Shown piece after piece: positions 1-10,238 of a stretch of 64,000 bases of DNA (positions within the stretch are counted from its first letter, which is position 1; every line of letters begins with the position of its first letter). The DNA comes from Perognathus longimembris pacificus. Taxonomy: Eukaryota; Chordata; Mammalia; Rodentia; Heteromyidae. Below the pieces are notes generated by a model. It did no database searches. It had not been told where the DNA came from and saw nothing but the letters and a program-made list of their open reading frames with translations. Location: positions 29,290,301-29,354,300 of the forward strand of contig NC_063170.1 of NCBI RefSeq assembly GCF_023159225.1. The letters run 5' to 3'. Both the position numbers and the translations under genes were made by a program.

Positions 1-59
1 ATAGTGAGCTCTTTCTACTACACCTTGACCTTGAGGATTATATTCAATTCCTGTAACAT

Positions 60-480
60 GGAATTGTGGGGATGCTGGCCGGATATGTAGAGGGGTGGTC
101 CCCGATCAACCTCCCTTCCTCCCGCCCTGGGACCGAATGGCCGGAAGACACTCCTATGCCTTCTGGGTCTGGAACTGGAAGGAGTAGTTCTGGCTTGGCC
201 CGCCTCCCGTCTTGATCTCAGGTCCACGTGGATGCCTCCAAGATGGCGCCGCCGGTGCCAAGGGGCGGTCCTATTGGGGCATGACGTCAGCCCGTGGGGG
301 GAGTCCCAAGATGCCACTCTGGCCGAGACAGCCTGGCTCTGCCAATTAGCGAAGCCTGCCTTCCCGCCTTCCCCACCATAATAAAAACCTTCCTCTGCCC
401 CTTGGGCGAGGAGTTCGGTTCATAACCCCAGACCGTCTCCCTGGAGTCTTCCTTTCTCTGCGCCGATTGCCGACACGTGA
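60..480 (+). promoter_or_regulatory. LTR-like promoter region
   Basis: This GC-rich block reads as a retroviral-type or strong cellular promoter on the plus strand. In order it shows a CACGTG E-box (about 223), a YY1-like AAGATGGCGCC (about 240), a GC box GGGGCGG (about 262), a reversed CCAAT box ATTGG (273), a perfect CRE TGACGTCA (282-289) and a TATA-like or AATAAA-containing ATAATAAAAACC (about 379). Pyrimidine-rich sequence and GTGAGAAGG follow, which recalls the R-U5 part of IAP-like LTRs. The downstream pol fragment is on the opposite strand, so this is probably not that element's own LTR. Neither LTR end nor a primer site could be fixed; an unrelated cellular promoter remains possible. 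Confidence 0.4.
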
Positions 481-659
481 GAAGGGGCAGGGGCAGGAGA
501 TTTCAGTAGTTCACTCTCCTTGGCTAAACGCAGCCCAACGAGAGCACGCCTTCACCTTCTGTGGGCAGAAGATAAGGCCGAGTGCTCTCTCATAGTTTTG
601 TTGGGGTTTGGACCATTCTCCCCGGGAATTTGGGGAGAAAGGGATCGTTCAGATCCCAA

Positions 660-1300
660 CATGGAATATGTTATGAAATTCTAAAAATTTTCGTACCTGT
701 TTACTGGAATAAACTGGTGCATTGTCAGTTTATATTTCAGAAGGAATTCCCATGACTGCAAATATTTCTAGTAAATGTTGAATGACATGAGTCGCTTTTT
801 CCCCCGTTAGAGCCGTGGCCCAAATAAATGAAGAATATGTGTTGATGGTTACATGAACATATTGTAAGCAGCCAAATTCAGGGATGTGTGTTACATCCAT
901 TTGCCAAATTTTGTTAGGAGGCAGGCCTTGAGGATTAGCACCACGGGGAAGGGTTCATAAATGCAAAGGTTGGCAAGTGGGACAATTGGCAATAATTTGT
1001 TTAGCTTGTTTAAAAGGAATTTTATAAGTGACATGTAAATGACCTGCATTAGAGTGCCGGGCAGCATGATCTTCTTCTGCTGAGGCAAAAGAGACTGAAA
1101 CATCTACTTGAGAATTACCATATGCCATAGGACCTGGCAAATTAGAATGAGCACGAATATGAACTACATATAGGGAGTGTTGCCTCTGGCATAACAGGCT
1201 TTGTAATTGTTTAAATAGTGAACCTAGTGGGGGTATTATTTGAGAAATAACAGCAGAATATATATTGCATAAAACATGTGTTTTGACAAATATATGTTTA
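660..1300 (-). pseudogene. ERV pol fragment (RNase H end and integrase), class II
   Basis: Reading the minus strand from about 1300 to 660 gives the end of RNase H (HIRAHSNLPGP near 1150), then the integrase zinc domain with two His (ARHSNAGHLH) and CPTCQP (near 965-1060), then the catalytic-core start KIWQMDVT (near 895) and TDNAPVYSS (near 705). This order is diagnostic of retroviral pol, and the wording fits betaretrovirus-like class II ERVs. The copy is dead: a stop follows the CPTC motif by a few codons, the next segment needs a different frame, and another stop lies just before TDNAP. The C-terminal integrase domain and env are missing, and the fragment ends abruptly at the block at 1-660. 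Confidence 0.8.
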
Positions 1301-1593
1301 GTGTTTAGACCATGGAGGTGCCTTGAATATAAATATAAGGCCTATCTCTGACCTCAATGAGCTCATTATATTAACTTCCATATGATACTGGTCATTAGTT
1401 AATGGTCATTATGAACAAATGGTTATACTCACAATTCAATTGTCAGCTCATGTGCTTGGGGAAAATTACTGGAATGGAACATGTATCTATGTAAGCCATG
1501 ATTTAAAGGAATAAAGCACTATAAACGTTCTCTACCCTGAAATAATTTTCTAGGAAAAAAATCAAGTCTTAGAATTCTAAATATTCAAAGTTT

Positions 1594-1626
1594 CACACAC
1601 ACACAAACACACACACACACACACAT
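1594..1626. repeat. (CA)n microsatellite
   Basis: Dinucleotide CA tract with one interruption. It sits at the 5' edge of a minus-strand SINE and may derive from that SINE's tail. Confidence 0.9.
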
Positions 1627-1848
1627 TTTGTGCAAGTACTGGAGCTTGAACTCAGGGCTGGTATGCTAGCTCTTGGTTTTTCCCACTCAAGGCTGGCACT
1701 GGACCATTTGAGTCACACCACTACTTCCAGCTTTTAGTGGTTAATTAGAGATGACTATCTCATGTACTTTTCTTCCCAGGCTGGCTTCAGATCTCAGCCT
1801 CCTGAGTAGCTAGGATTACAGGTATGAGCCACTGGTGCCAGCTTAATA
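1627..1848 (-). mobile_element. Composite SINE with B1-like arm
   Basis: Reverse copy of the window's dimeric SINE. It starts with the tRNA-related arm wording (GGAGCTTGAACTCAGGG, then TTTGAGTCACACCACTACTTCC). It ends in a 7SL/B1-like arm containing GAGTAGCTAGGATTACAGG and TGAGCCACTGGTGCC. Divergence from other copies is fairly high, so it is old. Confidence 0.8.
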
Positions 1849-3015
1849 CACACACTTTAGTAAATAAAACAAAGTTCAGAATGCATAATTGTATTTTTTC
1901 CAGGCTTTTATGGTAATAACAATTGTTATTTATTCTTAGATCAAATATCAGGTTGATAGACCATGGCACTAATAGAGGCCTTTTAAGTTATTTTGTTAAA
2001 CACAGCATAGTATGAGGGAAGTTTGTATTGAATAATGACTTTTCATATGTGGAAACAATGCTGATTAACTCAATTATAGACTCTAATTTATTCTCAGCAT
2101 TGAAATTCAAATTTCCTTACTAATGGAAGATAGAATATAGCTGCCAGAATGTCAGTACCAGAAGCAAGAAGATGTGCTATCACAATGTTAGTATATATCC
2201 ATCTGTGTAGCAGTTACATCTTATATAAGGTACAATGTTACACCTAAGCCTCTTATCAACATTATCCCTAGAAATCTCTTAGGGAGAAGCCTAATATTTG
2301 ACTGTCATAGTCTTTAAGTGCACCAGTCCAGGTATCTTAGAACGACTTTTTTTCCAGAATTCTATTCCACTGGTGGTTAGAAGTGGCCACAAGAAAAGTG
2401 TGCATATGATTTCAAAGGCAGTGGGGAGGTGGCCACTATTATGCTTGTTTGTCTGTGGCCCTCAGAGCTGCAGTAGTTTAGGCATGTTGGGAATTCACCA
2501 AGGACTGAATTGATTTGTTGTGGGGCTACAGGGGTGTGTGGCTACTTCAGTTCTAATCAGGTATCTTCCTTTGTTCCACGAAGTACACATGGGATTCTTT
2601 GATGAACAGCAACTCTTTTCTTTGTTTCTTAGATTCCAGGGGACAGATGTGGGCGCTAGTTTCTTCCTGTCCCTGGTGAGCAGTTGCTTGGAAGCAGATG
2701 CGGTTCCAATCCAGCGTTGTCACTTCAAAATTGTGTAAATCTTGTGTTTGTCTGTGACTTATTTAATGGTCTGCCTATGTTGAAGTTGGGTTTCTTGATT
2801 TATGGACATTTTGTTTCACCTACATTCTATTTGAATCTACAAGCCTTGAGCTTGATCAACTACCTGTTTCAATGGCAAACACACACCCTGAGTGATGTTT
2901 ATGACTTTCCTAATGGGATTGTTATTGGAAGACAAACCTTGGTTCACTATAATGCTATTAGAAAAATTGTAAAAATACTTGTTCTCATCTTCTTATCAAA
3001 AAACCGAGTTTCAAA
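1849..3015. other. Unique AT-rich sequence, no gene seen
   Basis: Reading frames are short and have no recognisable motif. No repeat family was identified, apart from a possible continuation of the L1 that ends at 3296. Confidence 0.5.
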
Positions 3016-3296
3016 AGCTATGTATGTATGATCATATAAGACAAAGATAAGCAAACTCTATTGTTGATGTTATATTTAAAGTTCTAGGTGAATTTCCTTT
3101 GGCATATGCCACGTGGCTACTGTATATGTTTTTGGTACACTGGGTATTGTATATATGCCTACCTGATCTAGGGAAGGGAAAGAAAAAGGAGGGTATAAGA
3201 TATCACCAGAAATGTACTCACTGCCCTATTATGTAACTGTACCCCTTTTGCACAACACCTTGTCAACAAAATTTAATTAATAAATTAAAAATTAAG
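3016..3296 (+). mobile_element. L1 3' UTR end, 5'-truncated
   Basis: Matches, in reverse orientation, the 3' end of the L1 at 51.13-51.42 kb. Shared pieces include GTTCTAGGTGAATTTCC, GCCACGTGGCTACTGTATATG, ATGTACTCACTGCC and CACAACACCTTGTCAAC, followed by an A-rich tail. It has no ORF2 and so is a dead, severely truncated insertion. Confidence 0.85.
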
Positions 3297-3369
3297 ATAG
3301 CATGTTTGCTTAGTAACGGCTACACTCTCAGTTCCAAAACCATGACCACCAAAAAAAAAAAAAAAGATA

Positions 3370-3805
3370 TATCTGTCTTTAATCAGCACGCAGACATTTC
3401 TTTTGACAATTTTCGAGTAGTTTATGAATTCCCCAATATAATTACATTAACAGGCTACAGCTGTTCACAATCACCACAGGGATATTCTTTTATATAGAAC
3501 TATTTATCATGTTCCAGGTTGTAATTCCTTAAAGAAGCTATATCTGTCTTTATCTGCACGCAGACATTTCTTTTGGCAATATTCAAGTAGTTTATGAATT
3601 CCCCGATATAATTACATTAACAGGCTACAGCTGTTCTCAATCACCAGCGGGATATTCCCTTATATAGAACTATTTACCACGTTCCCAGTTATAATTCCTT
3701 AAAGAGGCTAAATCTGTCATAAATATGCATGCAGACATTATGTTTGAAAAATTTCAAGTATTTTATCAATTCCCCGATATAATTACATTAACAGGCTACA
3801 GCTGT
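3370..3805. repeat. 170-bp tandem repeat, about 2.6 copies
   Basis: Three head-to-tail copies start near 3370, 3541 and 3711, giving periods of 171 and 170 bp. Each holds TATCTGTCTTT or a variant, GCAGACATT, AATTACATTAACAGGCTAC and, in the two full copies, CCTTAAAGA. The third copy stops at the AGGCTACAGCTG motif. Copies 1 and 2 are closer to each other than either is to copy 3. Confidence 0.85.
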
Positions 3806-3905
3806 AGGGGGCCAACAGCAAAGTTCATCCTAACCTCTGGCTATGTTAGCTCAAGGGCATGCAAGGTCATGGCTTACTTGAAGAACAGCACTAATCCATA
3901 GATGT
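3803..3905 (+). mobile_element. Possible LTR remnant
   Basis: The stretch TGTAGGGGGCCAACAGC followed by CATCCTAACCTCTGGCTATG resembles the start of the solo LTR at 34823 (TGTCGGGAGC then CATCCTGACCTCTGGCTGTG). Only about 100 bp is alignable by eye, and the end is not defined. Confidence 0.35.
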
Positions 3906-4442
3906 TTTATGTCCACAAGAGTCTGTTTTTTTTTCATATTTTTATTATCAAACTGATGTACAGAGAGGTTACAGTTTCATACATTAGACATTGGATACAT
4001 TTCTTGTACTGTTTGTTACCTTGTCCCTCATACTGCCCTCCCTCCTCTCCTTTTCCCTTTCCCCCCCTGTGGTGTTCAGTTCACTTACACCAAACAGTTT
4101 TGCAAGTATTGCTTTTGTAGTTTTTTGTCTTTTTTTACCCTGTGTCTCTCAATTTTGGTATCCCCTTTCAATTTCCTAGTTCCAATACCAGTATACACGG
4201 TTTCCAATATACTCAGATAAGATTACAGAGATAGTGTAGGTACAACCACAGGAAGGTGATACAAGGACATCATCAATAGTAGAAGCTACAGATACACATG
4301 GGACGTTGAAAGTAGTTACAACTGTGATATAACAACTGTTTCCATAACATGGAGTTCAATTCACTTAGCAACATTTTATGTGTTCATAAGGGTATAGCTA
4401 TTGGGCCTTGTGATGCTGTGCTATGACTTGTCTAAACCTGTA

Positions 4443-7400
4443 CTAATTATTCCCAATAAGGGAGACCGTAGAGTCCATGTTTCTTTGGGTCTGGCTCACT
4501 TCACTTAGTATAATTTTTTCCAAGTCCTTCCATTTCCTTACAAATGGGACAATGTCATTCTTTCTGATAGAGGCATAAAATTCAATTGTGTATATGTACC
4601 ATATTTTCCTGATCCATTCGTCTACTGAGGGGCATCTGGGTTGGTTCCAGATTCTCGCTATGACAAATTGTGCTGCGATGAACATTGTTGTGCTGGTGGC
4701 ATTACTGTGATTTTGTTTGTGGTCTTTTGGATAGATACCCAAAAGTGGGGCTGCTGGGTCATAGGGGAGTTCTATATTTAGCCTTCTGAGGAATCTCCAT
4801 ACTGCTTGCCAGAGTGGCTGAACCAGTTTACATTCCCACCAACAATGAAGTAGGGTTCCCTTTTGGCCATATCCCCTCCAATAATTGTTATTGTTAGTTT
4901 TCTTGATATATGACATTCTTACTGGGGTGAGATGGAATCTCAATGTTGTTTTGATTTGCATTTCTTTTATGGCCAGTGATGTAGAGCACTTTTTCATATG
5001 TCTCTTGGCCATTCTCATTTCCTCATCAGAGAAGTCTCTTTGTAAGTCTTTAGCCCACTTGATGAGGGGGCTATTGGTTCTTTGTGGTTTTGTTTTGGAA
5101 GAAGGTAATTTTTTTAGTTCTGCATATATTTTAGATATGAGGCCTTTGTCCGTTGAATGGCCGGTAAAGATCTTCTCCCAGTCTGTGGGCTTTCTGTTTA
5201 TCTTGCGAGCTATGTCCTTTGCCATGCAGAAGCTCTGAAGTTTGATGCAGTCGCATTTGTCCAACCTTTCTGGGTCTTTGTTAAGGAAGTTCCGTCCTGC
5301 ACCAAGGAGCCCAAGTGTTTCTCCTACTTCTTTCTTTAGTGTTTTCAGGGTGTCTGTTTTGATTTTGAGGTCTTTAATCCATTTGGGAATTGATTTTGGT
5401 GCAGGGTGATATATAAGGATCTAGTTTTAGTTTGTTGCATGTGTTGAGCCAGTTTTGCCAGCACAATTTGTTAAAGAGGCTATCTTTCTTCCATACTATT
5501 GTTTTAGCTCCTTTCTCAAAGATTAAGTAGGCGTAGTTCTGTGGGTTCATTTCTGGGTCTTCAATTCTGTTCCACTGGTCTTCAGGCCTGTTCCGGTGCC
5601 AATACCAAGCTGTTTTTTATTACTATAGCTTTACAATACAGCTTGAAGTTGGGTATTGTAATTCCTCCAGCACTGTTCTTTCTGCTTAGGATTGTTTTTG
5701 CTACTCTAGGTCTTTTATTGTTCCATATGAATTTCTGGATTGCTTCCTCTATTTCATTAAAAAATGGTGTTGGGATATTAATGGGTATTTCATTGAATTT
5801 GTAGATAGCCTTTGGCAATATTGCCATTTTGATTATATTAATCCTCCCAATCCAGGAGCATGGGAGGTTTTTCCATTTCCTTAGTTCTGACTTAATTTTG
5901 TTTTTCAAGCTTTTAAAGTTCTCATCCAAGAGGTCTTTCACTTCTTAGGTTAAGGTTATTCCTAGGCATTTTATGATTTTGGGGGCTATTGCAAAAGGAG
6001 TTGCTTTCCTGACTTCAGCCTTGGTCTTCGAGTCATTAGCATAGAGAAAGGCCGTAGATTTTTGAAGGTTTATTTTATATCCTTCAACTTTGCCAAAGTT
6101 TTGGATCAGCTCTAGAAGCTTGGGGGTAGAGTCTATGGAATTCTTTAGGTATAGGATCATGCCATCTGCGAAGAGAGAAAGTTTAACTTCATCTTTTCCT
6201 ATTTGGATCCCCTTTATATTTTCTTCTTGCCTAATTGCTCTGGCTAGAAATTCTAGTACTATGTTGAAGAGCAGGGGACAGAGTGGACATCCCTGCCTTG
6301 TTCCCGATTTTAAAGGGAATGGCTTTAGTTTTTCACCATTTAGAGTTATGCTTGCTGTTGGTTTGTCATAAACTGCCTTGATTATATTCAGGAATGTTCC
6401 CTGGAATCCCAGTTTTTCCAGGGCTTTTAGCATAAATGGGTGCTGGATTTTATTGAACGCTTTTTCTGCATCCAGAGATAAAACTATGTGGTTCTTTACC
6501 TTGCTCCAGTTGATGTGGTGGATTACATTAATTGACTTGCATATATTAAACCAACTTTGCATCCCTGGGATGAATCCAGTTTGATCGTGGTGTATGATTT
6601 TTTTTGATGACCTGTTGAAGTCGATTGGCCAGAAGTTTGCTGAGAATTTTTTTTTTTTCAGGCAGGAGAGAAAGTTTATTAACGAACTGCTGGCCTGTGG
6701 CTGAGATGATCCATGGCCAGAGAGAAGGGAGAGAGGGAGGGAGGGAGGGAGGGAGGGAGGGAAGGAGAGAAGGAGAGAGGGAGAGAGGGAGAGAGGGAGA
6801 GAGGGAGAGAGAGAGAGAGCTTGCTGAGAATTTTTGCGTCTATGTTCATCATGGAAATCGGTCTGTAGTCCTCTTTCCATGATGAGTCCCTGTCTGGTTT
6901 TGGGATGAGGGTTATACTGGCTTCATAGAATGAGTCTGGTAGTGAACGTTCTCTTTTAATTTCATTGAAGAGTTTGAGAAATATTGGTGCGAGTTCTGTT
7001 TTGAAGGCCTTGTAGAATTCTGCAGTGAATCCGTCTGGACCTGGGCTTTTCTTGGATGGGAGATCATTTATTGCCGTTTCTATTTCAATACTTGATATGG
7101 GTCTGTTTCGAAGGTTTAAATCTTCATGGTTAAGTTTGGGGATATGATTTTTTTCTAGGAAATCATCCATTTCTTCCATGTTCTCAAATTTGTTGGCATA
7201 AAGGTTTGCAAAATAGTCCCTTATTATTATCGGTTATTTCGGTGGTGATGTTACCTGTTTCATCTCTTATCTTGTTTATTTGAGTGTGCTGCCTTTGTTT
7301 TTTGGTCAGTTTTGCCAGAGGTCTCTCTATCTTGTTGATTTTTTCAAAGAACCAACTCTTTGTTTTGTTGATTCTTTCGATTTTTTTCGTCTCTAATTGA

Positions 7401-8446
7401 TTTAATTCTGATTTGATTTTAATTATTTGCTTCCGTCTATTGACTTGGGGTTTGGCTTGTTGTTCTCTCTCAAGGAAATTAAGGTGCTTCCTTAAATTAT
7501 TGAGTTGCTGTTTCTCCAGTTTGTTGATGTATGCACTCAGAGATATAAATTTTCCTCTGAGTACTGCCTTTGCTGTGTCCCAAAGGAGCTGGTACTTTGT
7601 GTCCTTAACTTGGTTGAATTCCATAAACATTTGAATTTCCGTTTTAATTTCTTCAATGACCCTCTGATGTTTCAGCAGTGTATTATTTAGTCTCCATGAA
7701 TTGTAGGATTTTCTTTGGTGGCTGTTTGAGTTGAGCTCTAATTTTATTCCATTGTGGTTTGAGAGAATGCAGGGAATGGTTTTGATACTTCTGAATTTGT
7801 ACAGATTTTCTTTGTGCCCTAAGATGTGATCTATTTTGGAGAATGTTCCATGTGCTGCGGAGAAGAATGTGTATTCTGTTGTTGCTGGGTGGAATATTCT
7901 GTAGATGTCGGTTAAGTCTAGTTGGTCTATGCAATTATTAAGTCCTGTGGTTTCTTTGTTGAGTTTTTGGCGTGTTGATCTGTCCAGAGGTGATAGTGGA
8001 GTGTTAAAGTCCCCAACTATCAATGTCTTTTGGTCTATGAGTGTTTTTAGAGTCAGTAGTGTTTCTTTGATGAAGTTGGGTGCTCCTGTATTTGGTGTGT
8101 AGATATTTAGAATGGTTATATCTTCCTGTAGGAGAGATCCCTTTACTAGTATGTAGTAACCTTCTTTGTCTCTTCTTACCTTTTTTAATTTGCAGTCAAT
8201 TTTGTCTGATACTAGGATTGCAACTCCAGCCTGCTTCTGGGGGCCATTTGCTTGATAGATTTGATTCCAGCCTTTCACTTTTAGATGTTTACTCCTGATG
8301 GATAGATGTGTCTCTTGGAGGCAGCAGAAAGATGGATCATGATTTTTGATCCAACTTATGAGCCTATGTCGTTTGATTGGAGAATTAAGTCCATTAATGT
8401 TGAGAGTTAGGATTGAGAGATGATCGTTTGTTCCTTTCATTATCAC
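4443..8446 (-). pseudogene. L1 ORF2 (endonuclease-reverse transcriptase), broken
   Basis: ORF2 is read in pieces. At 8446-7184, 420 uninterrupted residues cover the apurinic-type endonuclease (LTLNINGLN, CCLQETHLS, VGDFNTPLS, TFSKIDHILG). At 7179-5945 lies the reverse transcriptase ([46 protein letters not shown]). At 5941-5582 and 5264-4443 lies the C-terminal part with a cysteine/histidine region (LLHCWWECKLVQPLW). Breaks occur near 7180, 6650-6835 (insertion), 5943 and 5265-5582. The active-site box reads FADG instead of FADD (codon at 6161-6163), so even a frame-corrected copy should lack polymerase activity. Confidence 0.95.
6652..6820 (-). mobile_element. Processed RNA copy nested in L1, with GGGA repeat
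   Basis: About 169 bp foreign to L1 is flanked by the 15-bp direct repeat TTGCTGAGAATTTTT (6637-6651 and 6821-6835). On the minus strand the insert begins with a CT-rich tract, the complement of the (GGGA)n/(GAGA)n at 6725-6820. It then has unique sequence containing AATAAACTTTCTCTCC and ends in poly(A). A polyadenylation signal about 15-20 nt before the tail, plus a target-site duplication, is the hallmark of L1-mediated retrotransposition of a polyadenylated RNA. The source RNA is not recognised; an LTR transcript or a gene 3' end are both possible. Confidence 0.8.
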
Positions 8447-8450
8447 TATC

Positions 8451-9216
8451 TTGTGTAAAGCTGTGTCTTCCCATTTCTTGATCTGATGTTTACTATTTAG
8501 GGTTCATTTCTCTGTGTTTACTTTGACTTTGCATATTTTCCATTCTCCCTTACTCTAGCTGTATAGAATAGATATGGGATCTAGCCAACACTGACTGATT
8601 TTGTAAAACTTGTTAACTCAATACATGATGGGCCGGGAAGGCCTTTTTCGAACTTCATTCATCCCCTCTTGAGCTTTATCAACAGTAAAGTCTACTTCAT
8701 TCACCACAGCAGGTGCTACCTATTCACCCATACACAGAATTGATATGTAGCTATGAATACTAGCCACTTAGATGAAGGGAAACCTCAGTGTTCAAAACAT
8801 ACTCCATTGCATACCTCTGGCAGACTTCTTGACCTCTGATTTTAACTCTTTATAGTTGTCCCAAGAGAATTCTACACATTTATTCCTTCCAATCACTGGT
8901 TACCAGGTAAAGAGTAGTAACAAGTAAAGTTCCCTGAGATGCTGGCAAAGGCAAAAAAGGCTAGGAAGGACACAATGTCCCAAAGCACTAGCACCCTGAC
9001 TGCTTTCTGTTCCCCCAAAAGCACCTCTCTTTTTAACAGAGACCACAAAGTGTTGCAGATAAATCTGTCTCCATTGTAATGAGAAAAAAATGTTTGCAAA
9101 AATCCATAAAATTACTCACTCCTGTCATACCCACACTTAAAATAATTTACAGTTGAAATCCTTAATAATGTTGCAAATGTCTAGGGTGCATCCCTGAAGA
9201 TTTCTTTTGTTTATTT
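8451..9216. other. Unique sequence, no gene seen
   Basis: No ORF1-like coding, splice-bounded exon or repeat could be recognised. The L1 5' boundary may lie somewhere in the first 200 bp. Confidence 0.5.
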
Positions 9217-9418
9217 ATTTTTTTTGGCCAGTCCTGGGGCTTGGATTCAGGGCCTAAGCACTGTCTCTGGCTTGTTTTTGCTCAAGGCTAACACTCTGCC
9301 ACTTGAGCCACAGCATCACTTCTGGCCATTTTCTATATATGTGGTGCTGGGGAATTGAACCCTGTGTTTCATGTATACAAGGCAAGCGCTCTTGCCACTA
9401 GGCTATATCCCCAGCCCC
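9217..9418 (-). mobile_element. ID-type composite SINE
   Basis: Reverse copy with poly(T) at its left edge, then the arm CAGTCCTGGGGCTTGGATTC, then the tRNA-derived head ending CTAGGCTATATCCCCAGCCCC. Box A and box B promoter homology comes from the tRNA-like head; it is not a functional tRNA gene. Confidence 0.9.
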
Positions 9419-9949
9419 CTGAAAACTTCTAATGTGTACATTTGTGACAACTTTGTTAGATTCAGGAGATGAATCTGGTATTTGAACCTAGGATAATAAA
9501 GTACAGCTCTTGCGCTGAACATTAAACACTTCCCGGGACAGCATTTATAAATTGTAATTAGGGACTCAATCTATACTAAAGAAAGGCGATATTTTAAATG
9601 GGGAGCAGACAGTTAGAAGGACCTGAAGCATTAGCTTGAGGATGTGATCTGTACAGACAGGTCTGAGCCTTGATTCGTCTTCTATTGCTCTCCTTTATGA
9701 TGATTGACATTTTGTAAATGAATCTTAGAGAAGCTTCAAAGACTTCAAGGACCCTTAGTCAACTAAGTCTAAGAAAATGTTCCAACAGATTTCATTAATT
9801 TGGTCATGTTGGTAAATAAGTGTGCATTTTACTAAAGTGTAGGAAAAGAAATTGAACTGGGAGACAGATGGAAAAAAATATTCCTTTTTTTTGTTGTTTT
9901 TGCTGTTTTGTTTCCTTTGACTTATCGGCTGTTGTCACTCTTTCTGATT
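9419..9949. other. Unique sequence, no gene seen
   Basis: No reading frame, exon or repeat family was recognised in this interval. Confidence 0.5.
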
Positions 9950-10238
9950 TCGGTACCCTGTGTCTTGTATATACCCTGTGTCTTGTATATGCCTTGTATA
10001 TACCTTTACCAGATTTGGGGAAAGCAAGGGGAATGACAAAATGGTGAGACAAAGGACAAAGGGTGAACCAATGCAACAGCAACAATTACAGGACACTACA
10101 TTGGAAATAAACTTAGGGCGGGGGGGGAGGTTGGGCGGTAAAGTGGGCAAAAATGAGGGAGAGGTAACAGTGTTCAACAAGAAATGTACTCATTTACCTT
10201 AGTTATATAACTGTAACCCCTCTGTACAATAAAACATA
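9950..10238 (+). mobile_element. L1 3' end, variant subfamily
   Basis: Ends in ATATAACTGTAACCCCTCTGTACAATAAAACATAAAG-type sequence shared with the 3' ends of the other L1 copies. It contains the G-rich UTR segment near 10118. A short direct repeat of CCCTGTGTCTTGTATATA lies at its left side (about 9957-9990). It is truncated at the 5' side and sits exactly at the left edge of segmental-duplication copy A. Confidence 0.7.

Larger units (their letters stand above)
3924..8450 (-). mobile_element. L1 retrotransposon, 5'-truncated (L1-A)
   Basis: A long minus-strand LINE-1. The 3' end with its poly(T) complement lies at 3924, the 3' UTR runs to about 4440, and ORF2 fills 4443-8446. Nothing that looks like ORF1 or a 5' UTR is visible beyond 8450, so the copy is truncated close to the ORF2 start. 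A young processed insertion interrupts it at 6652-6820. Confidence 0.95.

Noticed and set aside
3370..3805. Alpha-satellite or centromeric repeat
   Set aside because: The 171-bp period is a coincidence; the sequence shows no alpha-satellite motif such as a CENP-B box, and there are under three copies.
6625..6882. An 85-codon Arg/Glu/Gly-rich frame
   Set aside because: It is the translation of the GGGA/GAGA simple repeat.
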